Assembly: GCA_016868375.1 (NCBI GenBank)
Contig: VGHA01000008.1
Coordinates: forward strand, 1 to 55,402
DNA: 55,402 bases
Source of the DNA: Betaproteobacteria bacterium
Lineage (GTDB): Bacteria; Pseudomonadota; Gammaproteobacteria; Burkholderiales; Burkholderiaceae_E
Reading direction: 5' to 3'
Below, piece after piece: positions 44,309 through 53,737 of this stretch; position 1 is the stretch's first letter; every line of letters starts with the position of its first letter. The position numbers were made by a program, and so were the translations under genes. The notes under the pieces are model-generated. The model had not been told where the DNA came from, made no database searches, and saw only the letters and a list, made by a program, of their open reading frames with translations.

Positions 44309-44365
44309 CGTCTGACTCCTGCTTGAATCCTTGATCGTTACGGGTGGCAGTCAATCCGTGCGGAC

Positions 44366-45556
44366 TTACTTGCGGGCGTCTTTCACCGCCAGCGGCTGCA
44401 CCAGATTGTCTTCAGCCTTGTTGCCCCAGGCATTTCGCGAGTACGTGATCACTGCGGCAAGCTCGGTGTCCGATAGACCCTTGAACGACGCCATGGCGGT
44501 TCCGGGCTTGCCGTTCAGCATGATGGCAATATGGTCATCACGCTTGCCGAGCACCAGCTTCGAGCTCTCGAGTGCCGGGAAAGCACCGGCCACGCCCTTG
44601 CCATTGGCCTGGTGACAGGCCACGCAGTTGGCTGCATAGACTTTTTCACCGCGAGCCGACAGATCGGCGAGCGCCCACTCTTTGTTCGGATCGTCGGCGC
44701 GCGCGAGCATTTCTTTTTTCTTCTCTTCGACCCACTTCCTGTAGTCGGCTTCGCTCTTGGCCTCGACGACGATGGGCATGAATGCGTGATCCTTGCCGCA
44801 GAGCTCGGTACAGGCGCCGCGGTACACACCCGGTTTGTCGGCCCGGAACCAGTTGTCGCGCACAAACCCGGGAATTGCGTCCTGCTTGATGCCGAGCCGG
44901 GGCACGTAGTAGGAGTGAATTACGTCGTTTGCGGTGATGATCAGACGGACTTTTTTATCGGCAGGCACCACTAGCGGGTTGTCAACCTCCATGAGATAAG
45001 TGGGGTTGGCTTCGCGTTTGGCCTTGGCGTCGGGGTATGCGCGGTCGTCGATCTGCTCGCGCGGCGTGGCCAGATTGGACAGGAAGGCGATGCCCTCACC
45101 CTCACCCTTGAGGTAATCGTAGCCCCACTTCCACTGGTAGCCGGTCACCTTGATGGTGATGTCCGGGTTGGATGTGTCTTTCTGCGCGATGACTTCGCCT
45201 GTGGACGCAATCCCCAGTCCCACCACGATGATGAAAGGCACCACCGTCCAGACAATTTCAACCGTGGTGCTTTCATGGAACTCAGCGGGCTTGGCGCCGC
45301 GCGACTTCCGGTGCGCCCACATGGAATAAAACATGACCGCGAAGACGCCGATGAAGATCAGCACGCAGACCCACATCAACATTTCGTGAAGCCAGATTTG
45401 GCCGCGCGCAATGGAGCTAGCCGGTTCGGGGAGATTCCACTGGTTGACCTGCGGGCCCCCCGGCATGTCTTTGACTGCCCAGGCCATCGACGCCAAGCCG
45501 CCCAAGAGCGCCGCAACCCCTGCGCTCATCACGCCTTTCCTGAATGTTTCAAACAT
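44366..45556 (-). CDS. ctaC: Cytochrome c oxidase subunit II with fused cytochrome c domain
   Basis: A 396-residue subunit that accepts electrons from cytochrome c. After a signal peptide (MSAGVAALLGGLASMAWA) come two helices and the cupredoxin domain with the CuA site CTELCGKDHAFM. The C-terminal 100 residues form a class I cytochrome c domain with NCVACHQ for covalent heme and a Met near MASF as likely axial ligand. This is a caa3-like subunit II. ATG 45556 has GGAAGAG upstream; ATG 45580 is possible but not family-like. The DUF2244 gene lies 41 bases upstream. Confidence 0.95.
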   Translation of the reverse strand: MFETFRKGVMSAGVAALLGGLASMAWAVKDMPGGPQVNQWNLPEPASSIARGQIWLHEMLMWVCVLIFIGVFAVMFYSMWAHRKSRGAKPAEFHESTTVEIVWTVVPFIIVVGLGIASTGEVIAQKDTSNPDITIKVTGYQWKWGYDYLKGEGEGIAFLSNLATPREQIDDRAYPDAKAKREANPTYLMEVDNPLVVPADKKVRLIITANDVIHSYYVPRLGIKQDAIPGFVRDNWFRADKPGVYRGACTELCGKDHAFMPIVVEAKSEADYRKWVEEKKKEMLARADDPNKEWALADLSARGEKVYAANCVACHQANGKGVAGAFPALESSKLVLGKRDDHIAIMLNGKPGTAMASFKGLSDTELAAVITYSRNAWGNKAEDNLVQPLAVKDARK

Positions 45557-45597
45557 TGTTCTCTTCCAAGCTCGAGACACAGAAATCTTTCAGCCGT

Positions 45598-46068
45598 CTA
45601 CCCCTGCGACAGCGCGCCACGCAGTTCCTGAACCAGCGCCGGCTTGCGATGGTCGGGAACGAACCTGCCCACTGCGATCTTTTGTCGCCCTGCCACGAGC
45701 ACGATCGGTTCACGCGACCGCCCCCGGTAATCCACGCGCACCCAGGACGGGCTCACTTCTTCGACGCGCAGACTTGCGCCGTGGCTCGCCTCAACTCGCA
45801 GCCGTCCGGGACTGGCTTCGATCCGCTCGTAGTCCCCCGCATGGCGCGCGTAGCAGAAGAAGGCCGCACCCAGGACGCTTACCTCGATCAGCGCAAACGG
45901 CGCCACCATCCACGCACCAAACGCTGCAAAGGCTGCCGCTATCCCCAGGGTCACCGCTGAGAGCGATATGAACCAGATCGCCAGTTGAGCAGGCGTGAGT
46001 ACGCAGTTGCGACGCAGCGTCCAGAAATGCTGCTGACTCCGGACCTGATACTGCCACTCATACTGCAT
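45598..46068 (-). CDS. DUF2244 membrane protein
   Basis: A 156-residue protein with two close helices (about 28-46 and 50-72; AIWFISLSAVTLGIAAAFAAFGAWMVAPFALIEVSVLG in part) and a cytosolic beta-rich end ending RGALSQG. LRRNCVLTPAQLAIWF and FCYARHAGDYERIE are DUF2244 signatures. It stands at the head of the oxidase operon as in related bacteria; no biochemical role is known. Confidence 0.85.
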   Translation of the reverse strand: MQYEWQYQVRSQQHFWTLRRNCVLTPAQLAIWFISLSAVTLGIAAAFAAFGAWMVAPFALIEVSVLGAAFFCYARHAGDYERIEASPGRLRVEASHGASLRVEEVSPSWVRVDYRGRSREPIVLVAGRQKIAVGRFVPDHRKPALVQELRGALSQG

Positions 46069-46165
46069 GACTTTTGAGTCTTATTTGGATCGAACACACC
46101 GGTGCAGCGCGGATTATACGGGCTCGTACAGAGGGGCAGCAAATTTACCGGACAGCCAGCGTTCC

Positions 46166-47047
46166 TTAAGCGCCACCACGTCGCACCACCCGGATCGGCG
46201 CCAGACCGTCGGCAAGCCGCCGATCCGGAGGGCACCAGGCGTGCCCGTAAATCAATTCAACGCTGATCGAGATCAAGCCATCCGGGCCCCGAAGCGTGTC
46301 GATGGCGCTCAGCCAGTCACGTTGGTGACGCGGCGTAAGCAGCCCCCTGAAACGATCGGCGAGGGCGTTGCCGCCCCAGTGCCGGACGTCAGTGAGCAGC
46401 GTCTGGGCCGATCGCCAGGTGATGGTGAGCCGCTCGGTATCCACCACCGGCTCGGCAAAGCCCTGGGATACCAGCGCATCGCCAAGGTCATGCATGTCCG
46501 GAAACGGCTGGATGCGGGCACCCAGCTTTCGCAACTCGACGAGGGTGTCGACGCCAAAACACGCAAACGCCAGCACTCCACCGGGCTTGAGCACGCGCCG
46601 CCACTCAGCCATCTGCAGGTCGGGGCGCGGGCAGGCATGTAGCGCGAGCACCGACAGCGCGAGTTCAATCGACCCGGTGCCCAGGGGCAGCTGCCCGCGC
46701 GCGGCCGCTGCGATCATCGCAACCGGCTGCTCGCGAATCAGGCGCAACCGCGACAGCAGACCGCTGCGGGCCGGGGCGATCCGGGCAGCGGTGGCAGCAA
46801 GCGCGGGCGGGTCATCGTCGATCGCAATCAGATGGGCTTCTGGGAAACGCTGCCTGAGCGCAAGCATGCCAGCGGTGGCACTGACATCGGTGACCAGGAT
46901 TCGCTGCGGCGCAAGGCGTACCGGGTCAAGACGCTCAAGCAGGCCGCGTTCAACCGCCTGCTGTAGAAAATGAGGCGCTGCTGCGCGCGCACGGCGGCGC
47001 GTCTGCAGACGGATGGCCAACGGATCTAAGCCGGCAGTGGCATTCAT
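46166..47047 (-). CDS. BioC-like SAM-dependent methyltransferase
   Basis: A 293-residue class I methyltransferase: RILVTDVSATAGMLALRQRFP is a degenerate motif I (GxGxG is missing), LIAIDDDPPAL motif II, IELALSVLALHACPRPDLQMAEWRRVLKPGGVL (in part) motifs IV-VI. The arrangement and the DVRHWGGNALADRFRGLL block resemble BioC (malonyl-ACP methyltransferase). With motif I weak, activity is uncertain. It is divergent from comF with 38 bases between starts. Confidence 0.72.
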   Translation of the reverse strand: MNATAGLDPLAIRLQTRRRARAAAPHFLQQAVERGLLERLDPVRLAPQRILVTDVSATAGMLALRQRFPEAHLIAIDDDPPALAATAARIAPARSGLLSRLRLIREQPVAMIAAAARGQLPLGTGSIELALSVLALHACPRPDLQMAEWRRVLKPGGVLAFACFGVDTLVELRKLGARIQPFPDMHDLGDALVSQGFAEPVVDTERLTITWRSAQTLLTDVRHWGGNALADRFRGLLTPRHQRDWLSAIDTLRGPDGLISISVELIYGHAWCPPDRRLADGLAPIRVVRRGGA

Positions 47048-47085
47048 GGCGGCGAAAGTATAGGCCCGCGTGCATCAATGACGGG

Positions 47086-47892
47086 ATGATCAACATCGCT
47101 CGCCAAATGGGCAGGCGCTGGCGCTGTGCAATTGCCGGCGTCGCTCTGCAAACCACTGACCTGCTGCTCGCGCGCGCCTGCTGCGGCTGCTCGCAGGCTT
47201 TCGCACCGGGGCAAGCCCCCGAAGGCTGGTGCTCGCCCTGCCTTCGCGCCATCACCTGCGAAAGGCCGCGCTGCCAACGTTGCGGCCTTCCATCCCACCA
47301 CACGCCCTGCCCGACCTGCCAGGCCACGCCCCCACCGTTTGAACATACCGTGGTGCTGGGCGCCTACCAGCCACCCCTTGACCGCGTCATCCGTGCCTTC
47401 AAATTCGGCCGCCAGCCGGCGCTGGGGCGCGCGCTGGCGGCAGCGCTCGCGCCCAGCGTCACACAGGCGCTGGCGCAGCGGCCACCAACGCGGCTTCCTC
47501 CCATCGTGGTGGCGATTCCGCTTGCCAATGAGCGGCTCGCCGAGCGCGGCTACAACCAGTCATTGCTCATCGCGCGCGCGCTTGCCGCACGGTGCGGTCT
47601 CGGGTTGTCGGCGGGCGCGCTGCGCCGAACGCGGGCCGGGCAGCCTCAGTCAAGTCTGTCGCGCAGCGCACGCCAGCCCAACATTGCACACGCCTTCGTC
47701 GCAGCGCATCCACTCAATCAGCCGGTTCTGCTGATCGACGATGTCATGACGACCGGTGCTACCCTTGTTGCTGCGTCCCGTGCGCTTCTTGAGGCGGGCG
47801 CGCCTTCAGTTACCTGCGCGGTCATTGCCCGCACCCCTGCGCCCGATCTCACGCCATTGCCCGATGTTTCACGTCGTCCTGGTTCACCCTGA
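47086..47892 (+). CDS. comF: ComF family protein (phosphoribosyltransferase domain)
   Basis: A 268-residue protein with an N-terminal zinc-finger-like double CxxC segment (ARACCGCSQAFAPG, CSPCLRAITCERPRCQRCG, CPTC) and a PRPP-binding phosphoribosyltransferase domain with VLLIDDVMTTGATL near 224. NERLAERGYNQS is the family signature. It is linked to DNA uptake in competent bacteria and is otherwise unassigned. Its 3' end overlaps trmL by 29 bases. Confidence 0.9.
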   Translation: MINIARQMGRRWRCAIAGVALQTTDLLLARACCGCSQAFAPGQAPEGWCSPCLRAITCERPRCQRCGLPSHHTPCPTCQATPPPFEHTVVLGAYQPPLDRVIRAFKFGRQPALGRALAAALAPSVTQALAQRPPTRLPPIVVAIPLANERLAERGYNQSLLIARALAARCGLGLSAGALRRTRAGQPQSSLSRSARQPNIAHAFVAAHPLNQPVLLIDDVMTTGATLVAASRALLEAGAPSVTCAVIARTPAPDLTPLPDVSRRPGSP

Positions 47893-48328
47893 AATCCCGC
47901 CCAACACCGGCAACGTCATCCGGTTGTGCGCCAACACCGGCGCCACCTTGCATCTGGTGAAGCCGCTTGGGTTTCCGCTCGATTCTTCGCGCATGAAGCG
48001 CGCCGGACTCGACTACCATGAGTTCGCCAGCATGCGGGTGCATGACAGCTGGCGCGCGTTGATCGATTGCGAGCAACCAAAGCGCGCATTCGCGCTCACC
48101 ACGCGCGGTGCGCGCGCGCCGCACGAGATTGCATTCGAGCCGGGCGATTATCTGGTGTTCGGCTCAGAAACCGCCGGCCTGCCACCACCGGTTCTGGCCG
48201 AGTTTTCTGCTGAACACCGGCTGCGACTGCCGATGCGGCCCGACAACCGCAGCCTCAATCTGTCAAATGCGGTTGCCGTGACCGTGTATGAAGCCTGGCG
48301 CCAGCACGGCTTTGCCGGCGCACGCTAG
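47864..48328 (+). CDS. trmL: tRNA (cytidine(34)-2'-O)-methyltransferase
   Basis: A 154-residue SPOUT methyltransferase that methylates the wobble base of tRNA-Leu. The N-terminus MFHVVLVHPEIPPNTGNVIR and the knot region LVFGSETAGLPPPVL and MRPDNRSLNLSNAVAVTVYE are standard for TrmL (YibK). ATG 47864 lies within the end of comF in another frame. In E. coli yibK lies close to gpsA and secB, as here, although a LOG-family gene separates them. Confidence 0.94.
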   Translation: MFHVVLVHPEIPPNTGNVIRLCANTGATLHLVKPLGFPLDSSRMKRAGLDYHEFASMRVHDSWRALIDCEQPKRAFALTTRGARAPHEIAFEPGDYLVFGSETAGLPPPVLAEFSAEHRLRLPMRPDNRSLNLSNAVAVTVYEAWRQHGFAGAR

Positions 48329-48349
48329 CAGGCGGCCCGCACAGCGCCG

Positions 48350-48913
48350 TCACGCGCGCTCGGGACGAAGCCGGTTCAGCAGCCGCTCCAGATCACCGTC
48401 GTGAAGCAAGGATGTCATATCCTGAGGCGCGACAAAGCCCGCCTGCACGAACCCCTCGCACATGGCCAGCAGCCGGTCGAAGTATCCATGGGCGTTCAGC
48501 AGGACAATTGGCTTGTCAATGAACCGCACCTGCCTGAGCGTCAACACCTCGAACAGCTCGTCCAGTGTTCCCAACCCACCGGGCAGCGTCAGAAACGCGT
48601 CAGACAGCGCGATCATTCGGGTTTTGCGCACGGCCATGTCGGGCACCACCTCGAGCCGCGTCAGCGATCGGTGACCCTGCTCCCGAACCAGCATGCCTTC
48701 GGGGATCACACCGATCACCTCGCCGCCCGCTGCCAGCGCCGCGTCGGCCGCAATGCCCATGAGGCCGACCCGGCCGCCGCCGTACACCATTTGCCAGCCG
48801 CGTTCTGCGATGGCTCTGCCCGCCGCACGCGCGAGCTCTGCATAAATCGGATCGAGGCCCGGTTTTGCGCCACAGAATACGCAGACCGAAAACCGGTTAG
48901 CGCTTTCGCTCAT
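48350..48913 (-). CDS. LOG family protein (TIGR00730, cytokinin-activating-type phosphoribohydrolase)
   Basis: A 187-residue Rossmann-fold protein. The LOG motif PGGLGTLDELFEVLTLRQ is intact with its Glu, and VRKTRMIALSDAF gives the Arg-Lys pair. Family members release ribose 5-phosphate from nucleotide monophosphates and have the AMP-hydrolase annotation in bacteria. The N-terminal SVCVFCGAKPG block is typical. It lies 34 bases after gpsA on the same strand. Confidence 0.9.
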   Translation of the reverse strand: MSESANRFSVCVFCGAKPGLDPIYAELARAAGRAIAERGWQMVYGGGRVGLMGIAADAALAAGGEVIGVIPEGMLVREQGHRSLTRLEVVPDMAVRKTRMIALSDAFLTLPGGLGTLDELFEVLTLRQVRFIDKPIVLLNAHGYFDRLLAMCEGFVQAGFVAPQDMTSLLHDGDLERLLNRLRPERA

Positions 48914-48947
48914 GGTCGTTGCTCCTTACGAACCGCCGCCTGGCGCT

Positions 48948-49952
48948 TCAGATTCCTTCTCGACGCGGCTCTCGCGACAGAAGCGCCAGCACCGCATCGG
49001 TTGCGCGGGTATGCCCTTCAAGCACCGCGCAGACGGCCTGCAGAATCGGCATGTCGACCGCAAGCCGCGCGGCCAGATTGCGAGCAACCGGTGCTGTGCT
49101 GACGCCTTCGGCCACATGCCCCAGCCCACTGATGATCTGCGCGAGCGGCTCGCCTCGTGCAAGCGCGAGACCCACGCGGCGATTGCGCGACAGGCCGCCG
49201 GTGCAGGTGAGCACCAGATCGCCCAACCCGGTCAGGCCCATGAACGTTTCAGCGCGCGCACCGAGCGCCACGCCCAGCCGCGTCATTTCGGCGAGCCCAC
49301 GGGTAATCAGGGCCGCACGCGCGTTCATGCCCAGTTCAAGCCCGTCGGCGATACCGGCGGCAATGGCCATCACATTCTTGAGCGCACCGCCAAGCTCTAC
49401 GCCGATCACGTCATCGGTCGCGTAGATTCGGGCCGCGCCATGGTGCAAGGCTGCCACCACCTGTTCACCCAAGCGCGCGCCACCACCCGCCACCGTAAGC
49501 GCCACCGGCAGTCCGGCCGCCACCTCCTGCGCAAAGCTCGGCCCCGCCAGCACCGCGCCAGCGACTTGGCCCAGCCGGCTGGCTGCCAACTGATGCGGCA
49601 GTTGCAGCGTTGAAGGCTCAAGGCCTTTACAAAGCCACACGAGCGCCGCACAGGTGGCGGGCAGACTGGTCACGAGCGCATCAAGGGTCGGAGCAAGTCC
49701 GGCAACCGGCGTGGCGATGATTGCCAACGACGGCTGGTCGGACAGCCACTGGCATGCAGCGTGAAGATCGCTCGCAACCTCAAGTCCCGGCTCGAACACG
49801 ACGCCGGGAAGGTAGCGTTGGTTCGCGCGCTCGCGACGCATGTCGGCCGCCTGCGCTGCATCGCGCGCCCACAACAGCACCGCGTGGCGTCGTGCTGCGT
49901 GCTGGGCAAGCGCCGTGCCCCAGGCACCGGCGCCAAAGATTGCAATTTTCAC
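48948..49952 (-). CDS. gpsA: Glycerol-3-phosphate dehydrogenase [NAD(P)+]
   Basis: A 334-residue enzyme making sn-glycerol 3-phosphate for phospholipid synthesis. It starts with the Rossmann loop KIAIFGAGAWGTALAQ, has KNVMAIAAGIADGLELGMNARAAL (written in part) with the catalytic Lys, and GLTGLGDLVLTCTGGLSRNRR in the C-terminal domain. The start is GTG 49952. It follows secB by 53 bases; cysE, which follows it in E. coli, is absent. Confidence 0.95.
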   Translation of the reverse strand: MKIAIFGAGAWGTALAQHAARRHAVLLWARDAAQAADMRRERANQRYLPGVVFEPGLEVASDLHAACQWLSDQPSLAIIATPVAGLAPTLDALVTSLPATCAALVWLCKGLEPSTLQLPHQLAASRLGQVAGAVLAGPSFAQEVAAGLPVALTVAGGGARLGEQVVAALHHGAARIYATDDVIGVELGGALKNVMAIAAGIADGLELGMNARAALITRGLAEMTRLGVALGARAETFMGLTGLGDLVLTCTGGLSRNRRVGLALARGEPLAQIISGLGHVAEGVSTAPVARNLAARLAVDMPILQAVCAVLEGHTRATDAVLALLSREPRREGI

Positions 49953-50005
49953 TGCCTACCGCGCTTCCGGTACCAACACCCTGCTCGCACGAAGCGGCCG
50001 GCGAC

Positions 50006-50482
50006 TTAGACCCGACCGGGCACGATGAGCCCTGAGGCTGATGCGCCCGCCTGCTGCTGCTCCACCCGCTGCTGGTGAATGGCACCGAAGTCGAGATCGG
50101 CCAGGTGAATCGGCGGGAAGCTGGTGCGCTGAATAGCGTCGGCCACGTTGGCGCGCAGGTAGGGAAACACGATGTTCGCGCACACCACGTTGAGCAGGAC
50201 GCCCATCTGATCGGCCGGGACATTGCGGATCTCGAAAATGCCGGCCTGCGTTGTTTCGATCAGGAATGCCACCTTGTCGCCGACGCGGGTGGTCAGGGTG
50301 ACCGTGACTGCGGTTTCAAAGATGCCTTCAACGATCTGCAGGGTACCGACATCGACGGCCACTTCCACCGACGGCTGCTGAGACTCAAGAAAAATCGCGG
50401 GTGCATTGGGCATTTCAAGCGACATGCCCTTCAGGTAAACGCGTTGAATTGAAAATGCCGGAGCCTGTTCCTGTCCGCTCAT
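50006..50482 (-). CDS. secB: Protein-export chaperone SecB
   Basis: A 158-residue tetrameric chaperone that keeps preproteins unfolded for SecA. FSIQRVYLKGMSLEMPNAP near residue 10 and LLNVVCANIVFPYLRANVADAI near 110 are hallmarks. ATG 50482 has AGGA 8 bases upstream. It lies between grxC and gpsA as in E. coli. Confidence 0.96.
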   Translation of the reverse strand: MSGQEQAPAFSIQRVYLKGMSLEMPNAPAIFLESQQPSVEVAVDVGTLQIVEGIFETAVTVTLTTRVGDKVAFLIETTQAGIFEIRNVPADQMGVLLNVVCANIVFPYLRANVADAIQRTSFPPIHLADLDFGAIHQQRVEQQQAGASASGLIVPGRV

Positions 50483-50569
50483 CGGGAAATCCTGGTGGGT
50501 GACGGCATCAGGCCGTCGGGGTTGGAAAGAAGGGCTCCTCTGGCGGCCAGCCCACAGCTGCGCTTGGGC

Positions 50570-50833
50570 TCAGCTGGCTGCCAGCAGGGGCGTCAGTTCG
50601 CCGGCGCGGTCGACCGCGTAGAGATCGTCGCAACCACCGATGTGGCGGTCGCCAATAAAGATCTGCGGCACGGTTCTGCGACCGGTACGCGCGATCATTT
50701 CGTCTTTGCGCTCGGGCTCAAGATCGATTCGGATTTTTTCGATGTCGGCAACGCCGCGCTGACGCAGCAGCTGCTCGGCGCGCACGCAATACGGGCAGAC
50801 CGCTGTCGTGTACATCTGGATTCGCGCAGCCAT
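50570..50833 (-). CDS. grxC: Glutaredoxin 3
   Basis: An 87-residue glutaredoxin with the dithiol active site TTAVCPYCVRAE (Cys14, Cys17) and the glutathione-binding TVPQIFIGDRHIGGCDDL. It reduces protein and small-molecule disulfides with glutathione. It lies between yibN and secB, the conserved order. Confidence 0.95.
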   Translation of the reverse strand: MAARIQMYTTAVCPYCVRAEQLLRQRGVADIEKIRIDLEPERKDEMIARTGRRTVPQIFIGDRHIGGCDDLYAVDRAGELTPLLAAS

Positions 50834-50866
50834 GGCAGTTGGGCCTTTCTGAGGTCGGTTTTTGAT

Positions 50867-51271
50867 TCAGTTCTTGACGACGGGCAGACCGGCCTGGCGC
50901 CAGGCATTCAGACCGCCGTCGAGGTTGAAGACTTCCTGCCGACCCGACTTCCGAAGCGCAGCCGCACCCTTGGCAGAGGTCATGCCCGTGTTGCAGCACA
51001 CGATGACCGGCCGACCCGCAGCGAGTTCGCCCGAGCGCTGATCGAGTTCGGCCAGAGGGATGTTGCGGGCATTGGGCAGATGACCCGCCTCGAATTCGCC
51101 CGAGGCCCGTACATCGAGCACGATGGCCTGGGTGTCATTGATCATTCTGGTGGCGCCCAGCGTGTCAAGCGATGCGCCCGCTGTGCGTTTCATGACCATG
51201 GGCCACAGCAGCATGGCGCCTGATGCAAACGCAATCGCAATCAGGATGATGTTTTCGGTAAAGAAAGCCAA
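50867..51271 (-). CDS. yibN: YibN-like membrane-anchored rhodanese
   Basis: A 134-residue protein with one N-terminal helix (ENIILIAIAFASGAMLLWPMV) and a rhodanese domain whose active-site loop is VIVCCNTGMTSAK, with the catalytic Cys present. In E. coli YibN sits beside grxC-secB-gpsA and belongs to the inner membrane, which matches this order. The proposed start is TTG 51271, giving MAFFTENIIL; openings further up to 51484 would run into gpmA on the other strand. No strong ribosome binding site is seen. Confidence 0.83.
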   Translation of the reverse strand: MAFFTENIILIAIAFASGAMLLWPMVMKRTAGASLDTLGATRMINDTQAIVLDVRASGEFEAGHLPNARNIPLAELDQRSGELAAGRPVIVCCNTGMTSAKGAAALRKSGRQEVFNLDGGLNAWRQAGLPVVKN

Positions 51272-51350
51272 GTTGGTATCCAGAGAACAACTAAACCGGA
51301 AATTATAAGATAGCGGCTGCTCCGTCTGACCCAGACCCCTTCGAGCCACC

Positions 51351-52106
51351 ATGAAATCCCAGATCGTCATGCTTCGCCACGGCGAAAGCCAATGGAACCT
51401 TGAGAACCGATTCACGGGCTGGACCGACGTCGACCTTACCCCCCACGGCCTCACCGAAGCCCGCCGGGCCGGCGAACTGCTCAAAGCCGAGGGTTACGAC
51501 TTCGACATCGCCTACACCTCGGTGCTCAAGCGCGCCATCCGAACGCTGCACACGGTGCTCGACGAAATGGACCGGCTGTGGCTGCCGGTGCTCAAGACCT
51601 GGCGCCTCAACGAGCGCCACTATGGCGCGCTGCAGGGGCTGAACAAGGCCGAAACCGCAGCGAAATTCGGCGATGCCCAGGTGCTGATCTGGCGGCGCGC
51701 CTACGCGATCGCGCCCGATCCCCTGCCGGCGGGCGATCCGCGCGGCGCCGAGCTGGACCCGCGTTACCGGACGCTGCCAGCGGCCGAGATTCCGCGCACT
51801 GAATGCCTGAAAGACACGGTGGCGCGCGTTGCGCCGTTCTGGGAACAGACGATTGCGCCTGCGCTTCGATCGGGGCGGCGGCCCATCATCGCGGCGCACG
51901 GCAACTCGCTCCGGGCCCTCATCAAGTACCTCGAAAACGTGCCGGATGACGATATCGTCAACCTAAATATTCCGACCGCCCGTCCGATGGTCTACGAATT
52001 TGATTCGTCACTCAAACCAATCGGGCGCCGCTACCTGGGCGATGCCGCCGACATCGAAGCGGCCATGGCAGCGGTCGCCGCACAGGGGCGAGCAAAACCG
52101 GCCTGA
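51351..52106 (+). CDS. gpmA: 2,3-bisphosphoglycerate-dependent phosphoglycerate mutase
   Basis: A 251-residue glycolytic enzyme interconverting 3- and 2-phosphoglycerate. The phosphohistidine motif [17 protein letters not shown] is at residues 8-24, [13 protein letters not shown] near 85 and [14 protein letters not shown] near 182 with the second His. The size and the ERHYGAL insert fix it as the dPGM form. It is divergent from yibN with 79 bases between starts. Confidence 0.96.
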   Translation: MKSQIVMLRHGESQWNLENRFTGWTDVDLTPHGLTEARRAGELLKAEGYDFDIAYTSVLKRAIRTLHTVLDEMDRLWLPVLKTWRLNERHYGALQGLNKAETAAKFGDAQVLIWRRAYAIAPDPLPAGDPRGAELDPRYRTLPAAEIPRTECLKDTVARVAPFWEQTIAPALRSGRRPIIAAHGNSLRALIKYLENVPDDDIVNLNIPTARPMVYEFDSSLKPIGRRYLGDAADIEAAMAAVAAQGRAKPA

Positions 52107-52288
52107 TCGAACGTCAGGGCGGTGGTAACTCGCAACAAACGGCCAGACGGCGCGTGCGCGCAACAAATTCGTGCGCGCGAAGAGCCCTGAGGCTGGGCTG
52201 GGCAAGGATGCGGGGTTTATACTCAGTGGCTCGTTAAGTCAGAGCCTCTGCTCGTCCTCTCAGATTGCGGTTCAGCGCCGCGCGCCCC

Positions 52289-53719
52289 ATGAAGTTCAAA
52301 CTTAAGTCAGTCGGTCTGGTTCTCGCAGGTGCTTTTGCCGGCATCCTGGTAAGCGTTGGCCTGTCGGCCGTTGCCCAGCGCAGCCAGCGCGCGGTGCTGC
52401 CGTTGGAAGAGCTGCGCCAGTTTTCCGATGTGTTTGGCGCCATCAAGGCGAACTACGTCGAGCCGGTCGAAGACAAAAAGCTGATCACCGAGGCGATCAG
52501 CGGCATGATCTCCGGGCTCGACCCGCACTCGGCTTACCTCGATGCCGATGCGTTTCGCGAGCTGCAGGTCGGCACCCAGGGCGAGTTTGGCGGCCTGGGA
52601 ATCGAGGTCGGCACTGAAGACGGCTTCATCAAGGTGATCTCGCCCATCGAAGACACGCCTGCGGCGCGGGCTGGCGTCAAAGCGGGCGATCTCATCATTC
52701 GAATCGACGACAAGTCCACCAAGGGCCTGCCGCTCAACGACGCGGTCAAGCTGATGCGGGGCAAGCCCAAAACCCCGATCACGCTTACCCTGTCCAGGAA
52801 GGGCGAAGCGCGCCCCATCGTGGTCACCATTGTTCGTGACGTGATCCGGGTGCAGTCGGTTCGCTCCCGAGTGATCGAGCCGGGTATCGGCTATGTCCGC
52901 ATCTCTCAGTTCCAGGAGCACACCGTTGAAGCGCTGGTGCGGCATCTGGAAACCCTCGATCGTCAGGGCGCCATCGGCAAGGGCCTGGTGCTTGACCTTC
53001 GCAATGACCCGGGCGGTCTGCTGCACGGCGCGGTGGGCGTCTCGGCTGCGTTCCTGCCGTCCAAGGTCACGGTGGTCACCACCGAGGGTCGCAATGAAGA
53101 CGCGCGGCGCAAGTACAGCGCCATTCCCGAAGACTATCTGCGCGGCAGCCGTGAAGACTTTGTTGCGCGTGTGCCGGCAGCCGCCAAAAATGTCCCGATG
53201 GTGGTGCTGGTCAACGGCGGCTCGGCGTCAGCCTCGGAAATCGTGGCGGGCGCACTGCAAGACTACAAACGCGCCGCGGTGCTGGGCACGCAAACCTTCG
53301 GCAAAGGCTCGGTGCAGTCAATTCTGCCGCTTTCGAACTCAACCGCCATCAAGCTCACCACCGCGCGGTATTACACGCCCAACGGCCGGTCAATTCAGGC
53401 GCGTGGCATTGAACCTGACTTCATCGTCGAAGAAACGCCCGATGGTGATCCCGCCAGTTTCCGTGTGCGCGAGGCCGATCTGAACCGGCACCTGTCAAAT
53501 TCGCGTGAGCAGGAGCGTCCGTCAGGCGCCCCGCGTCCCACGACCGATGCCGACCGTCCACGCGAGCGCAAGCCCATTGAATTCGGCTCCGCCGACGACT
53601 ACCAGCTGCAGCAGGCCTTGAATCATCTGAAGGGTCAGCCCGTCGCCATCGCCAAGCCGCGAACAGGCGATTCCGCCGCGGCCCAACCGACGGGTGGCGC
53701 AGGTGGCGCCAGCCGCTAA
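52289..53719 (+). CDS. ctpA: S41 family C-terminal processing peptidase
   Basis: A 476-residue exported serine protease. A signal or anchor helix (SVGLVLAGAFAGILVSVGLS), the PDZ domain (FGGLGIEVGTEDG to about 180) and the S41 domain follow one another. The Ser-Lys dyad is in VNGGSASASEIVAG (near 315) and TFGKGSVQS (near 340). The C-terminus is a low-complexity charged tail. ATG 52289 is used; TTG 52265 is not likely. It lies 182 bases after gpmA; an envC-type gene often between them is absent. Confidence 0.92.
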   Translation: MKFKLKSVGLVLAGAFAGILVSVGLSAVAQRSQRAVLPLEELRQFSDVFGAIKANYVEPVEDKKLITEAISGMISGLDPHSAYLDADAFRELQVGTQGEFGGLGIEVGTEDGFIKVISPIEDTPAARAGVKAGDLIIRIDDKSTKGLPLNDAVKLMRGKPKTPITLTLSRKGEARPIVVTIVRDVIRVQSVRSRVIEPGIGYVRISQFQEHTVEALVRHLETLDRQGAIGKGLVLDLRNDPGGLLHGAVGVSAAFLPSKVTVVTTEGRNEDARRKYSAIPEDYLRGSREDFVARVPAAAKNVPMVVLVNGGSASASEIVAGALQDYKRAAVLGTQTFGKGSVQSILPLSNSTAIKLTTARYYTPNGRSIQARGIEPDFIVEETPDGDPASFRVREADLNRHLSNSREQERPSGAPRPTTDADRPRERKPIEFGSADDYQLQQALNHLKGQPVAIAKPRTGDSAAAQPTGGAGGASR

Positions 53720-53737
53720 GCGGGCCCTGCTTCGTTC

